DNA from: Tubiluchus corallicola
Taxonomy: Eukaryota > Priapulida > Priapulimorpha > Priapulimorphida > Tubiluchidae
Assembly (NCBI GenBank): GCA_030141605.1
Contig: JAQGDQ010000004.1
Location: 556,001-620,000, forward strand
Length of the DNA stretch: 64,000 nucleotides
Direction of reading: 5' to 3'
The notes beneath the pieces are model-generated. The model saw only the letters and a list, made by a program, of their open reading frames with translations. It was not told the DNA's origin and searched no databases. The position numbers and the translations under genes are program-made. The number at the start of each line of letters is the position of its first letter. Position 1 is the stretch's first letter. Of the stretch, positions 11,901 to 22,378 are shown in pieces.

Positions 11901-14601
11901 AAAGCTGTGGAAACTAGCTAGGATAGGGATTTACATAAAGCCTTTCCTAGTACTGCTACCAGCTTCATAAAATCAGTATATCTCAGTGCGTTTTTGACTG
12001 AATCTGTATCATAAGTCTGTTGGTACCTTCATGTCAGGTTCCAAGATTCCATAGTGTGTATCTCTGCTTATCAAGTGAGCTCTTTTATCTCTTTTTAGGT
12101 CTTTCACGAATGGTGTTACTGAACAGTCAAAAACCATGTGAAAAGTCTGGCCTTGTTTTTTCATTATATGCCTTGCAAGGCACCCAAAAGCGATTTCTCC
12201 TTAGAGATGGAGCAAAAAATTAATATAACTATTGTTCAATCAGGCTTTTGGTGGATTACTTTCAACTTTCACTTCCTTTCTGAGGCTTGTCTACGCAGTT
12301 GAGATCCCATGGCACAGGTGTCAGTGGGTATTTATGAATGAGAGTATCAAAATGTTTGTATCTATGATTATTAGATTATCAACCCCACTGAACAAATTTG
12401 CAAAATAATCTTAATCGCCTTTTTTAGCTTTCAACCAATGTACATTGACTAATAAGTTTCTTTTTGTACAACAAGAAGGCTGCCATTATTATTTACAAAT
12501 TTTGAGGTGAAATTACAAGGTAAAACACAAAACTTAATGAGCATTACTTTGACCCAAATTATGTGCTTAGTATGATAGGAACCCGTTGCTTAGATTGGTG
12601 ATTAGTTATCACACGACAGTATTTAAACTTATCTCTAAACTTCTCTAAACTTATGAGATTGCAATTAACATGAATATTTACACAACATTTTGTTTTTGCA
12701 ATTATCGACAGGCACTTGCATGGGAGGGTGTGGCTCGTGTTTTTGAGGTAGTTGAATTGTATCTGCAGTATTATCTCAAGTTAATGACATACCAATGAGT
12801 TAAACCTTAGGATAGCCATTTGTTCTAACCAAGATACTTTCTCGTGAACCATACTTAGCACATATCTATGGATTTTGCTCAAGGAAAAGCGCTAATTTGT
12901 AACTATGTGCATACAAGCAGGGGCATGGTCTACTCTAAGAAAATGACCATAAATAATTAATCAAACAATGCTAAATACAAGTTGGCATTTCTTTAATTAC
13001 TTACTTTAACTGAATATAGTCTTATGACTAAAATACTCTTTACCAGCACATAATTTTGACATTAGTACATCTTAACCATTGCATATGCCATATGATTAAA
13101 TTATTTACTGCATTAGACTGCTATTTGGTCTCCATTATCTCTCAAACATTTATATAGTATACATATTTTCAATTTTATTTTCGCGTATTTCCAACCATCA
13201 TATTACATCATCATCATCATTAAACATGGTCATATTCACACGTTCATATTGTACCAAAAACAAGGAAGTAAACAAAATGAGTCTTTTTGGGGGCACTGTA
13301 TAGATTATACCAATTTAAAATGTACAAACTTTACAACTGATCATCATGATAATATTAATTCAATTAATAATGGTTGGCTGTGTACCCCGTGATTGCAGTA
13401 CATACTAACTTTCGACAATATTTCAGGTGATAGTGAATTTCAACTTTACTTTTAATGAAAAACACTCTTGAATTCATTCATAATTCTCTTGGATATGATT
13501 CAGAAGCCATAAATAGCATTGACACAGGCAACTAACTTTTACTCACAATATTAACAGGTAGTAAATACTATACAAAAGATCATTTCCACCCTCTACTATA
13601 CAATTTAAAATTCAAACAATCCATTGTCTTTGTTACATTTAAATATCAGAATCTAAAAGCCAACTTTGAATACATAGTTACATTTCTTAACCTAATGGAA
13701 GAAAAATCTTCTACAATAGCACAGTCTATTTGACGAACCCAATCTGAAATGTCAATTACCTGGTTACAGTCTACTTGGTCTCACTAAGAAACATAAATCT
13801 GGTGATGCGTTTGTTCTTTTTTTCAAAACAACATTGTGTATGCAGTATATAAAGATTTAAATCTAACTAATGAAAATTTTGAGATGTTCTTTAGCAAATT
13901 ACAGTGCCTAACTAGAAAAATATATTAAATGGTTCCATATATAGATCATATATAAAAACCACGTAAAAGAAAAAAATTATACAACTTTTTTTAAAAACAC
14001 ACATAATTAGCTTAATTCTTTTTTATCTTAATCACTGTTTCATACTCTGGAGAAAACATATTTCAAAATCATCTAATCTAAAGAAAATGTTTGCGCATTC
14101 TTTATAAATAGACCAGAAGAACACACAAAGATTAATAACACTCATTTTAAAGAATGTAAAATATTATCAGTTGATGGTCTAGTTAATTACAATTTAAGTA
14201 TCTACATGTACAAAACAGTTAATAAACTAATGCCATTATTTTTTTAATCCAGTTGAATTAAATATTAAGCTTCATAATACTACATCAATTGAATTTAAAA
14301 TACAGTACTGCAGAACAAACACAGCCAGACATCATTCAGCATTCACTGGGCCATCACAATGGAATAAGATACATACAGAAATAAAAAATTATGCTAAATG
14401 ATAATATATATTCAAATACAAGTTTAAAAAATCAATACCTGGCACTTGCCGAAAGAATTAATCAGTTTCTGCAACTAAAAATGCACATCTTTATTTTCTA
14501 CAGTTCAATATTTCATTTCTGACACTGCAAAAATGGCTCACTTGGTTTGAGCATCACCACCTTGAAGCATCATCATCATTAGCACCAATTCATTATCGAC
14601 G

Positions 14602-14634
<33 letters not shown>

Positions 14635-15284
14635 CCATCACCATTGCCAACAGCATTAATATCACCATTACAGTCATCATCATCATCATCAACATCGTCA
14701 TTATTGTTGCCTCACCTCCATTTGTTTTATTTCATTTAGCAGCCTGTATTGTTTGACTATGTTGCAATTAAGGCCTATCCATATTAAGCATAGCTTAAAC
14801 TCTTAATTTAATTTCTTCTGCTACACTCACAGCACTCCAATCCTGCAATCTTAACACTTTGCATATTATAATATTGTGCTAAGGGATAAAAATAAATAAA
14901 TCTAAATCTAAACATCTAATTTATAGCCTACCTTGGTCTTTCACTTTTCTTGTTTCACACTCTACACGTACTTGTTTTCGAATCTCTCGAAATTCTTTTA
15001 CCTGAAGTATTGTGAAAACGATTCTTCAGCTAAATCCACTTTACATATGGTCATACTTATATCACAATTGGAAACATAAGCTGTCCAAATATTATATATA
15101 TATATAAACTTTAGGTCTACATTCAGAATGCTATTTGTCATAGCTCTTGAATAGAAAGAACATTTTCGCGTACTTGAAATGTCTGTTGTCTTACCTTTTT
15201 TACTAAAGCTCCATGAACAGTATCCAAAAGCTTATCGTGTTTGGCATAATCCTGATCATTCGGCAGAGAGCTCAACAGAGACAT
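5963..15284 (-). CDS. SPC25: kinetochore protein SPC25 (NDC80 complex subunit)
   Basis: Rebuilt from seven exons: 15195-15284, 14932-15001, 10062-10130, 9516 down to 9424 or 9392, about 7919-8023, 7547-7648 and 5963-6081. SPC25 pairs with SPC24 and anchors the NDC80 complex to the inner kinetochore. The first five exons encode a continuous coiled coil (MSLLSSLPND..., then KEFREIRKQVRVECETRK, then ELDSLLRACEG). The last three give the spindle_Spc25 globular domain: LYKDIL, LLQIIFRNVN, VFFVNIGVDAETGNYY, then SFDELDELVKKLNKTLNLH and a C-terminal SNRH. Donor and acceptor phases agree at every join. One join is ambiguous: donor GAAG|GTACCC with acceptor at 8023 gives 215 residues, while donor GAA|GTGTAT with acceptor at 8021 gives 225 residues, nearer the human length of 224. 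Both keep frame. The ATG at 15284 directly follows an acceptor, so an upstream UTR exon is likely. Confidence 0.85.
6361..7424. mobile_element. PIF/Harbinger-like non-autonomous element, copy 1
   Basis: A 1064-bp element in the last intron of SPC25. Its ends are inverted repeats: ggccccatgcaaacatgcag at the left, and at the right the complement of ctgcatgtctgcattgggcc. It is flanked on both sides by TTA (6358-6360 and 7425-7427). A 3-bp TWA target duplication with GGSC-type ends is characteristic of PIF/Harbinger. No transposase frame is visible. A diverged copy lies at 28442-29621. Confidence 0.75.
8350..9062. repeat. 149-bp tandem array, about five copies
   Basis: The word gtttttgccccctagcgg or a variant recurs at about 8459, 8608, 8743, 8892 and 9041, giving steps of 149, 135, 149 and 149 bases. 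Each unit also carries cattcga-cctcattgagacctttcattt and a gctacacggta block. Copies are diverged by eye. The array sits inside an SPC25 intron and is richer in G+C than its surroundings. Confidence 0.8.
11336..11748 (-). pseudogene. decayed transposon-derived protein, C-terminal fragment
   Basis: On the minus strand, broken frames give KKPTNMNDARVQKY, then LPPCGTALYEKILK, then after stops LDNGWPLKINKYSPKWI, and finally an acidic tail of repeated Asp/Glu (DIDDDDEIIGDDAYSEDEEN) with a stop. The order (LPP-alcohol-x-LxxHI, DNGW, acidic end) resembles the C-termini of repeat-encoded proteins in many invertebrates. At least two in-frame stops interrupt it. It lies in the 4.8-kb intron of SPC25. 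The exact family is not identified. Confidence 0.45.
14085..14400 (+). pseudogene. decayed LINE, 3' end of the reverse-transcriptase ORF
   Basis: Frames read AFFINRPEEHTKINN, FKECKILSVDGLVNYNL, IYMYKTVNKLMP and, after stops, YCRTNTARHHSAFTGPSQWNKI. This order matches the region C-terminal to the RT domain of many non-LTR retrotransposons (leucine-rich -KILSVDDL-, then -RTN-G...GP-WN-). Several stops are present, so it is a dead copy. Similar but weaker matter extends upstream towards 13440. It lies in an SPC25 intron. Confidence 0.55.
14564..14710. repeat. ATC/CAT trinucleotide microsatellite
   Basis: Interrupted (CAT)n runs, the longest about nine units near 14605-14632, with a second run near 14671-14690. 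It directly follows the LINE remnant and lies in an SPC25 intron. Confidence 0.9.
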
Positions 15285-18200
15285 CTGAAATGAATAACAC
15301 AATAAGCACAAGGATAATAATGCTAACATAGGAACAATAGTCTAGACGCTAGACACGTAGTTAACTAGAATAATTTATTTGCTTCTTGCGAAAGTAAATT
15401 TTCAGTAAGTAATTCATTTGAGTATTAAAAGTAATAGTGAAGTTGCGTTAGACAGCATGTCAAAAGTTAAAAATGGTTACACAATTTTTATATTTTATAT
15501 GGATGTCACAACAGTGTTGCACAGAAAAACATATTACATGAAGAATTCCTCAGATTCTCGGTTTCCTCTTTTTTCACGGTATGGATGGAGTGACTGGAAT
15601 TATCTTGCAGAATGGCCGACCACCAAAACTTACCAGACAACACTATTAAGACCTGCCACCTTAGTGGCTTCAGTCCAACTGTTAGAAAGTGGCTGCATAA
15701 ATAGTACTTACTCAACATTAAAAGATAATGGTTTATTTTAATGTCAAAAAACACACTGTTCCAAGAGGAAAACATGTTAAATTTCTACTTCTAGTAGAAA
15801 TGGCAAACAAACATAGATTAGTACAAGTAAACAGGCATCAGGCATAAAAAGAAATTATTGTGGAAAAGGAAGCTAAATGTGCAATAAATCAGTATTTGAA
15901 AAATGAACATGGGGACACGTGTGTTAAAAAATGGAAGTAAAACAAAACTGCAATTTATGAGTAGCAAAGCAGGACACTGGGGTAAACCAACGAAAGTATT
16001 TTGTAGAATGCAGAGAAAAGACAGAAGTTAGTGACAGGAAACTAAACATAGTCAAAGTTAAAGCAAATTATCAAAATAAGTTTAAAGGAGATGCAGACCT
16101 GCCAACTCTCACACATTAGGCATGTGTCACACACACACACACATGTATCAAATTTCACAGTTGTCACGCATTCCACAAGTTCACACTCAAGTTTCAAAAT
16201 CAAATGGCTTCCTTTGTCATCAGCAGTGTCAGCTCTAGGTAGTTTAAAACCCAAGGCAAAAGTATTTTTAGTACCCCTCCTCAATGGTCAACCCATCCCC
16301 TAGTCCCAGCACACCTCCAAATTCTATTTTTCTTATATACTAGTACAATAAAGTATCATAGTATCTGTGTACTAGGCTGGTACGTGTATTATAGACCACT
16401 AATTATGTGTAGTCAGTTACCTATCTACAGTTTATATTGTATCTACGTAAACGAATAATTTTGAATTTATGACTCCTTTGTATGTCCTGGGTCTTCAGGA
16501 GCAATCAAATTTCTGGAATTTGACCTATTCTTGGCTAGATTTTCTCTCAGGATCAAAAAATTTTTGACACTCTAACCACTCTTTTTTACATATATGGACA
16601 TTTCACCAGTTTCATCATCTACATAACCACAATTCTGGTCTGGTTGCAAATATTCTGTTCATTGTCGCCAATCACCAAATTTTACCCCTTCATTTCCTGT
16701 ATTCTGCTCCTAAAGACAGCGATTCTTATCTAGGTTTATCTGCCATAATTACATAAATGCTATAGTAAGAAATTTTATAATTAACGTAACGGCACATTGA
16801 AGGTAAGTAGGAAAATACTTTATTTGTCTTTAAATTTGTACAAGATAAAGATAAACAAAAGCAAAAAATATAATAAAAAAGAAAATGGTCATTCACCCCT
16901 ATCCAAAATTAAAGAAAAATAAGTGACCTGTCAAGCAGTTATAGACAAATAATAATCAAGAATTTGAAAACAAAAGGGAAAATAAAGATAACTTGGCAAA
17001 AAATTAGTTCAAATGAGTTTAAAATTAAAATGGCAAACACTGTGAAAATTGTAAAACATTAAACTACAAATAATTCAGGCAACAATAAATAAATATGGCA
17101 AATGAAATGAAACAAAATTTGAATTAACAAACAAAACTAAATTTTTAATTTAAATCAAGAAACTTAATTTAACGAAAGAACAAAAGAAAAATTAACAAAA
17201 AAGTAAATATCAGAATTAACTAAGCCCTGAAAGTAGAAAATGGTTGAGAAGTGTCTTCGAGATGTAGAAACACAGCGCTACAAGACTAAATTAGGCTTGC
17301 ACTTAAGAGATAAATGCTTCCCAGAAAGGAGAAGCCGCTCACTATTCCAGCCAGCATTGGCCCGAATATAACAAAGTATTCTTCTCAGTCTTAGGCGATA
17401 GAAATTTCTAACACTAACTATACGCATAAACTTAATTATCCAAACAAAAGAATTATTTCGCATCTAACTTAGGCAATTTTCACATTTTAATCATTCCTTT
17501 CAACCATTTTTAGCGGGTCATGTTCTTCGTCATCATTTAATGGTAGCTACCCGGGAAACCATGCGAATAATCCCCGGCGGGTTGGCGACACAAAACAAAA
17601 GCAATCCGCATTCGGTACCCCTGCCGACATTCTAATAAAGCCGAGAATAGTCTTACAGTTTGGCAATTGCACAAAAATTCAGACCTATATAACAAAATAA
17701 ACAAATAACATAACACTAAAATGAAAATCAAATATATGAATCCAGAGATTGTAAATTAAAATAATGTTTAAACTAATAAAAATGTAAAGTGAAACAAAAT
17801 AACACATTTTCATTTATTCATTCGATTGTACATGTATCATTATACTGAATTATGATATTTTGTTATTTTATCATGCACTAAAATAAAAAATTGAACATGT
17901 ATCTTAAATCACCTTGATCTAGTTTATTTCTTTTAACCATCTTTTTAATTGTCTTGTTGATTTTTACTCTTTTAGTTTTCTGCCATTGGGTTATAACTAG
18001 TTTGTCAATCAACTCTTTTCTTGATCTATTAGTTTTGCCTTTTGTCTAATCTTGTCGCTGTCCAGTTCTTTTGATTTTTCTTTTTTCTTTCATTAATTTT
18101 TGAACTGTTTTTCCCTTACCAGCTTTTTCTTCTTATTGCTAGGAAATGTTTATCATGAATTTCTGTTGGTTAATCACTTTCGCACTTATAATAAAGTTCA

Positions 18201-19574
18201 TTTATTGTAAGTTCATTCTTTCAAATATTATCTAATTTACTGGCTTTAGTCAAATTATTAAACTTTGTATCAGGACCTTTTTATTTATTTTCATTATTTT
18301 GCTCCTGTTACTTTTATTTTCAGCTGTTTGCTCGTATTCCTCCACCTAGATAAATTCAGATACCATATCACGTTATGATTAGAGTAGTTTGCAGTCTGTT
18401 TGCCATTTTTAATTTGTATTCTCCTTAATGATAATTGTATACTTTATACCATCTTGATATTCTTGGCTAATCGATTTGTTTAGTTCAGGTTTACTTTTAT
18501 AGACCGTTTACTTTCATTTTGCTGTCTAGTCCATATTCCTCTGCAATTACTCATTTCATGAACTATTATTATATCTTCTTTTTCCAATAATTTTAGTAAT
18601 AATTATTGTTGTCTATCCACCTTACTTCTTCTTTATTGCGTTTTATTTTTCTCAACAATTTTTGCATCAAAATCGTCCAAGATCAAGTACTTCTGATTAT
18701 TCTACATTAACCATCCCCCAAATCTATTCTTCTGAAGCATTTTGTACACATCAAATTTCAAAGTGTCATTTTTAAAACATAAGTGTGTTTCTAATAACCC
18801 ATTCGCACTAGGTAGAATATCATTGAATACACTATAACAGAACTTTTGGCATTAACTCCTCTGCAATTGACAAACGTTCTTTTGAAGTTTTTGTAATATT
18901 TGACCATTTGGTCTTTTTTCCTAATTACATTGCTTATTTTCGTTTCGTCCATTGCAGGGACATATAACACCTGATGTCCCTTATTTCCCTTAATAAAAAA
19001 TTACAATATCAACGAGTTTATATACCGTCTATATCATCTGGTCCATGTTCTTGCTCATACTTCTTATTTTCTTACTCGGCATAATAATGACTGTATCTAC
19101 AGAAATTAACGTACTCACACTCACTGTTTGTTCGCCTAATTCTAATATATTTCAATCTGCCTTTCTTGATGTATACACCCTCTTCCTCTTTCAACATGTG
19201 TATCATGCAGTTTTACAGTATTTGTTTCTTGCATAAATGAGCCCGGTTTTTATTTCTGTTGTTGTCATTGTTATCCACCTTTCACTCCTGTAACTGGTTT
19301 TATTCTGTTCTTCACCTTCTGCTTTATATTGCCTTGCATGAATATAAATTGTAGTCGGCTGAACGTTCCGTATCCAAGCTCTCGTTATGTCGCTGAGATT
19401 GGAAATATTGGTCGCTTAAAGCGGTGCCTTACTTCACTTACCTTTTACAGCAAGTAGTATGGCGTTAGTTGACTGTTAAGTGTTAATATGTCGTGCGATT
19501 AAAATTATAATAGTCTGATTACATGATATCACGCAGAACGATGCGCATAATTTCTACAATAGACTAGGAAAAAT
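15285..19574. other. gene-poor interval between SPC25 and PAR-6
   Basis: The two flanking genes diverge, so both promoters should be here. It holds a short CA microsatellite (about 16127-16144), a relatively CpG-rich patch at about 17520-17640, and T-rich LINE debris from 17.9 to 19.3 kb. The stretch 19360-19574 just upstream of PAR-6 has more CpG than the background and probably includes its transcription start. No further exon could be supported; a SPC25 5'-UTR exon may be hidden here. Confidence 0.5.
18470..18980 (-). pseudogene. decayed LINE endonuclease-region fragment
   Basis: Minus-strand frames give LDDFDAKIVEKN, resembling the GDFNAKIG motif of APE-type LINE endonucleases. About 50 residues downstream comes CRGIWTRQQNESKRSI, resembling the N-G-WTR motif before the DY-I signature. 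Frames are broken and the flanking match is weak, so this is offered as probable retrotransposon debris only. Confidence 0.35.
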
Positions 19575-22378
19575 ATGTCGAAGAATTCGAAAGATTCTGG
19601 AACATCTGCCGAAAAATTGGAGAGTGGTTTGTTAGAAGTGAAAAGCAAGGTATTACTATTACATGAATTTTTTTGTTTCTTATAATGTAATTCTATCCTT
19701 GATGTAGCGCCGCAGTTTTATTAATTCTTTTAATTAATGTGACGCCAGGATACGGGACGTCAGCGTAGAAGTACAGTTAAAGTGTACTGATCAAAATCAC
19801 ATTTAAACAGTATCACTGTCAGACAATCAGTGTTTTCTAAAACCAATATTTTTAAATATTTTTAGTTTGATGCCGAATTTAGAAGGTTTTCCATTGACAA
19901 AGCAAAGGTGACGACATTTGAGGGCTTTCACAAAAAAGTAGAAAGGATTCATTCGTTGAAGGAAATCCCATTTACAATATGTTACACTGATCCGATTCAC
20001 GGAGATTTGCTTCCAATAAATAACGATGATAACTTCCGAGCATCTCTAGAAAGATCCAAACTTTTACTCAGGCTATTAGTGCAAAGGAAAGGTGAGGCAT
20101 TTATAGTTTTTAGGATTTTAACTAAGCTTTCAATTGCTGTTCAATATTTTTTTGCAAGTATTATCGCTCCAAGCACAAGAATAAATTTAATTGTCCTTCT
20201 AAAAGTTCAATAACATACCATACTTTTTATCCCCACACAAGTTGTGATGTCATGTAATGACTCTAGGATTTATATGCAGTAATGCTTCATAATATAGAAT
20301 TGTTTGATTATATGCAGCAACACAATCAAGTGAGTAATGTCGTTTTGTAGCATTGTCTTAGCAGAAGAGTCTTTAGCCTGCTTCATTGAATATGACAGAA
20401 GTTTTAAAGTTGATTAAATTATATTTCTTAAATTAAAAGGCATAATCATTTTTTATTAGTGATTAAAGTTTTTCGTCCCAATTTTTCCAAGAAAAGGCTT
20501 GGAATGAAATTAGCAAATTATCTGACTATTCAACACTGGTGTGCAATCTTTATCTAATCAAAATGAATGTAGAATTAATGAGAGCAAAACTGTCTTTTTT
20601 TATAGTTTTTCATATCACTTATACAAATTTGTGAAAGGGCTTTTTAATGTTTTGTTAACCTCCATTTTCAATGTAAATGTGAATGTAAACATTGACTCTA
20701 ACAGACGAGAAAACATAAATGTGTTTTGCAGCACCGATGCATTAAATTTTTTCTAGCAAACAGAATAATTCTGCTGTTGGCCATTGTGGGCGCAATTTGC
20801 CACACATGTAACAGATCTTGTGTATTATAATAGGAAATTATAAAAATGTATTTACAGTTTTCATTTTTCTTAGGGTTTTTACAGAACAGGAACTAGATCC
20901 GGTTTCAGTACCAGAACTAGTGGTTTTGGTTTTGATCTGGTTCAGATAAGTGCCAGAGCAGTACTTTTTTAAAGCCAATCACAAGATTCATAAAATTTTA
21001 CTCAAAATGTTCAGTGCAGCTCAATCAATGCATGCAATCATTAGTAATAAATCAGCGCTGTTGAAATCTGCAACTTTCTTCAAAATATTTAAATAAATAT
21101 TTAGTCTTAGGAAAAAATACAAAGTTCGCATCTGTGAGACGCCATTATAATAAATCCTCACTGAAATTAAATGACGACAATACCCGAAGAGTACGGTGGA
21201 AGCCGATGTTTGCGTCCATAGTAACGACCTTGTAACAGCTCAAAAATGTGCATCGCGAACAAGTTGTGGTTTAAAAAGTTTTTGTAATGTGCAAGGAAAA
21301 CAACAGTTTTGCTGTATCTTAGTTTGCAGTGGAAAGTATAGTAGAAGGGCGATGGGAAAATCTGGGGGTGTGTTTGGCACATGACTGTAAATATGACTGT
21401 AAAGTCAACTACCTTGTGGGATGATAGAGCTAGATGCATTTGTAATGTCTGTATATTCCATTTTTGGCACATCGGTTTTAATGAAGCATCTGCGAAGATA
21501 GGTTTGCCTGTGCTCAAGACTAACAAGCACTGTTCATCTGCATTAATCTCTCGAAACACTTTTGTCTGTTTCGGCCTTGTTCAGATCCGAGATTCAGTTA
21601 GAGTTCTGGTCCGGTACAGTTCCGGTTACCTAGATGTCCATAACAACCCTAATTTTGCTCATATGTTTTGTACAAATCTGGTCTTCAAACAAAAAGAGAT
21701 TTTAGTTTCCCCTTCAAATAATAGGCATTTGTTGGCTTTTCAGGAGACGATATTGGTCTCGTGGATGGATATGGTACAAATCTAAAGAAGCCAGGGAAGC
21801 TTGGCAAGGTTGTCCGAACTCCGGCTAAAAAACCACTCATACACATTAGCATGCCGGAAGATTTCCGTCGTGTGTCTGCCATCATTGACGTTGACATTGT
21901 TCCTGAAACTCAACGAAGAGTTAGACTAATAAAACATGGATCAGACAAGCCACTTGGCTTTTATATTCGTGATGGTATCAGTGTTAGAGTAACCCCACAA
22001 GGTTTGGAAAAAGTACCAGGTATTTTCATATCGCGACTTGTCCCTGGAGGACTCGCTGAAGGCACTGGTCTTCTTGCTGTTAATGATGAGGTCCTAGAGG
22101 TAAATGGGATCGAAGTTGCTGGTAAGACCCTTGATCAGGTCACTGATATGATGGTAGCCAACAGCTCAAATTTAATTGTGACTGTTAAACCTGTGAATCA
22201 GAAGTTCAACACGATCCCCCGTGGTTCACCTAGCCGATCGTCTAACGTCTCATCTGCTTCGTATCATTCGGCCACGCAGCTCCTTCAGAGTGAAGACGAT
22301 GATGACGAAGACGAGGTTAAAGAATATCAACAAGCTGAAGGTGGCGAAGAAGCTGAAGCTGCTGTAGTTACATTGTAA
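19575..22378 (+). CDS. PARD6: partitioning defective 6 homolog (PAR-6)
   Basis: Three exons, 19575-19649, 19866-20091 and 21744-22378, join in frame to give 311 residues. PAR-6 scaffolds the PAR-3/aPKC/Cdc42 polarity complex at the cell cortex. Exon 2 is a complete PB1 domain (about residues 26-100, [12 protein letters not shown] to LLRLLVQRK), which binds aPKC. Exon 3 begins with the basic linker [13 protein letters not shown] and the semi-CRIB core [20 protein letters not shown] (about 135-154), which binds Cdc42-GTP. The PDZ domain follows (about 157-250), with carboxylate loop KPLGFYI and [19 protein letters not shown]. The tail is short and ends in a Glu/Asp-rich segment. At 311 residues it is shorter than vertebrate paralogues (about 345-375) because the tail after PDZ is reduced. 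The ATG at 19575 gives the short N-terminus before PB1 typical of the family. Confidence 0.95.
20871..21651. mobile_element. hAT-like non-autonomous element in PAR-6 intron 2
   Basis: Begins TAGGGTTTTTACAGAACAGG and ends in the complement of TAGGGTTGTTATGGACATCT, so the termini are short imperfect inverted repeats of the TAGGG type. The flanking octamers atttttct (20863-20870) and attttgct (21652-21659) match at seven of eight positions, as expected for an ageing 8-bp hAT target duplication. Open frames inside show no hAT transposase motif. Confidence 0.7.

Noticed and set aside
14564-14710. Poly-Asp or poly-Ser/His coding repeat
   Set aside because: The CAT run is interrupted, has no flanking exon signals, and sits beside LINE debris in an intron.
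16090-16150. Possible transposon end (cctgccaactctcacacatt) beside a CA microsatellite
   Set aside because: The motif resembles termini seen in animal DNA transposons, but no partner end or target duplication was found within 1 kb.
17278-17463. Basic open frame ending NAGWNSERLLLSGKHLSLKCKP
   Set aside because: It looked gene-like but has no matching neighbour exon and lies in repeat-rich DNA; probably mobile-element debris.
21167-21785. Overlapping open frames of 130-134 residues on both strands
   Set aside because: They lie inside or overlap the hAT-like element in PAR-6 intron 2, show no transposase motif, and one simply runs into PAR-6 exon 3 in another frame.
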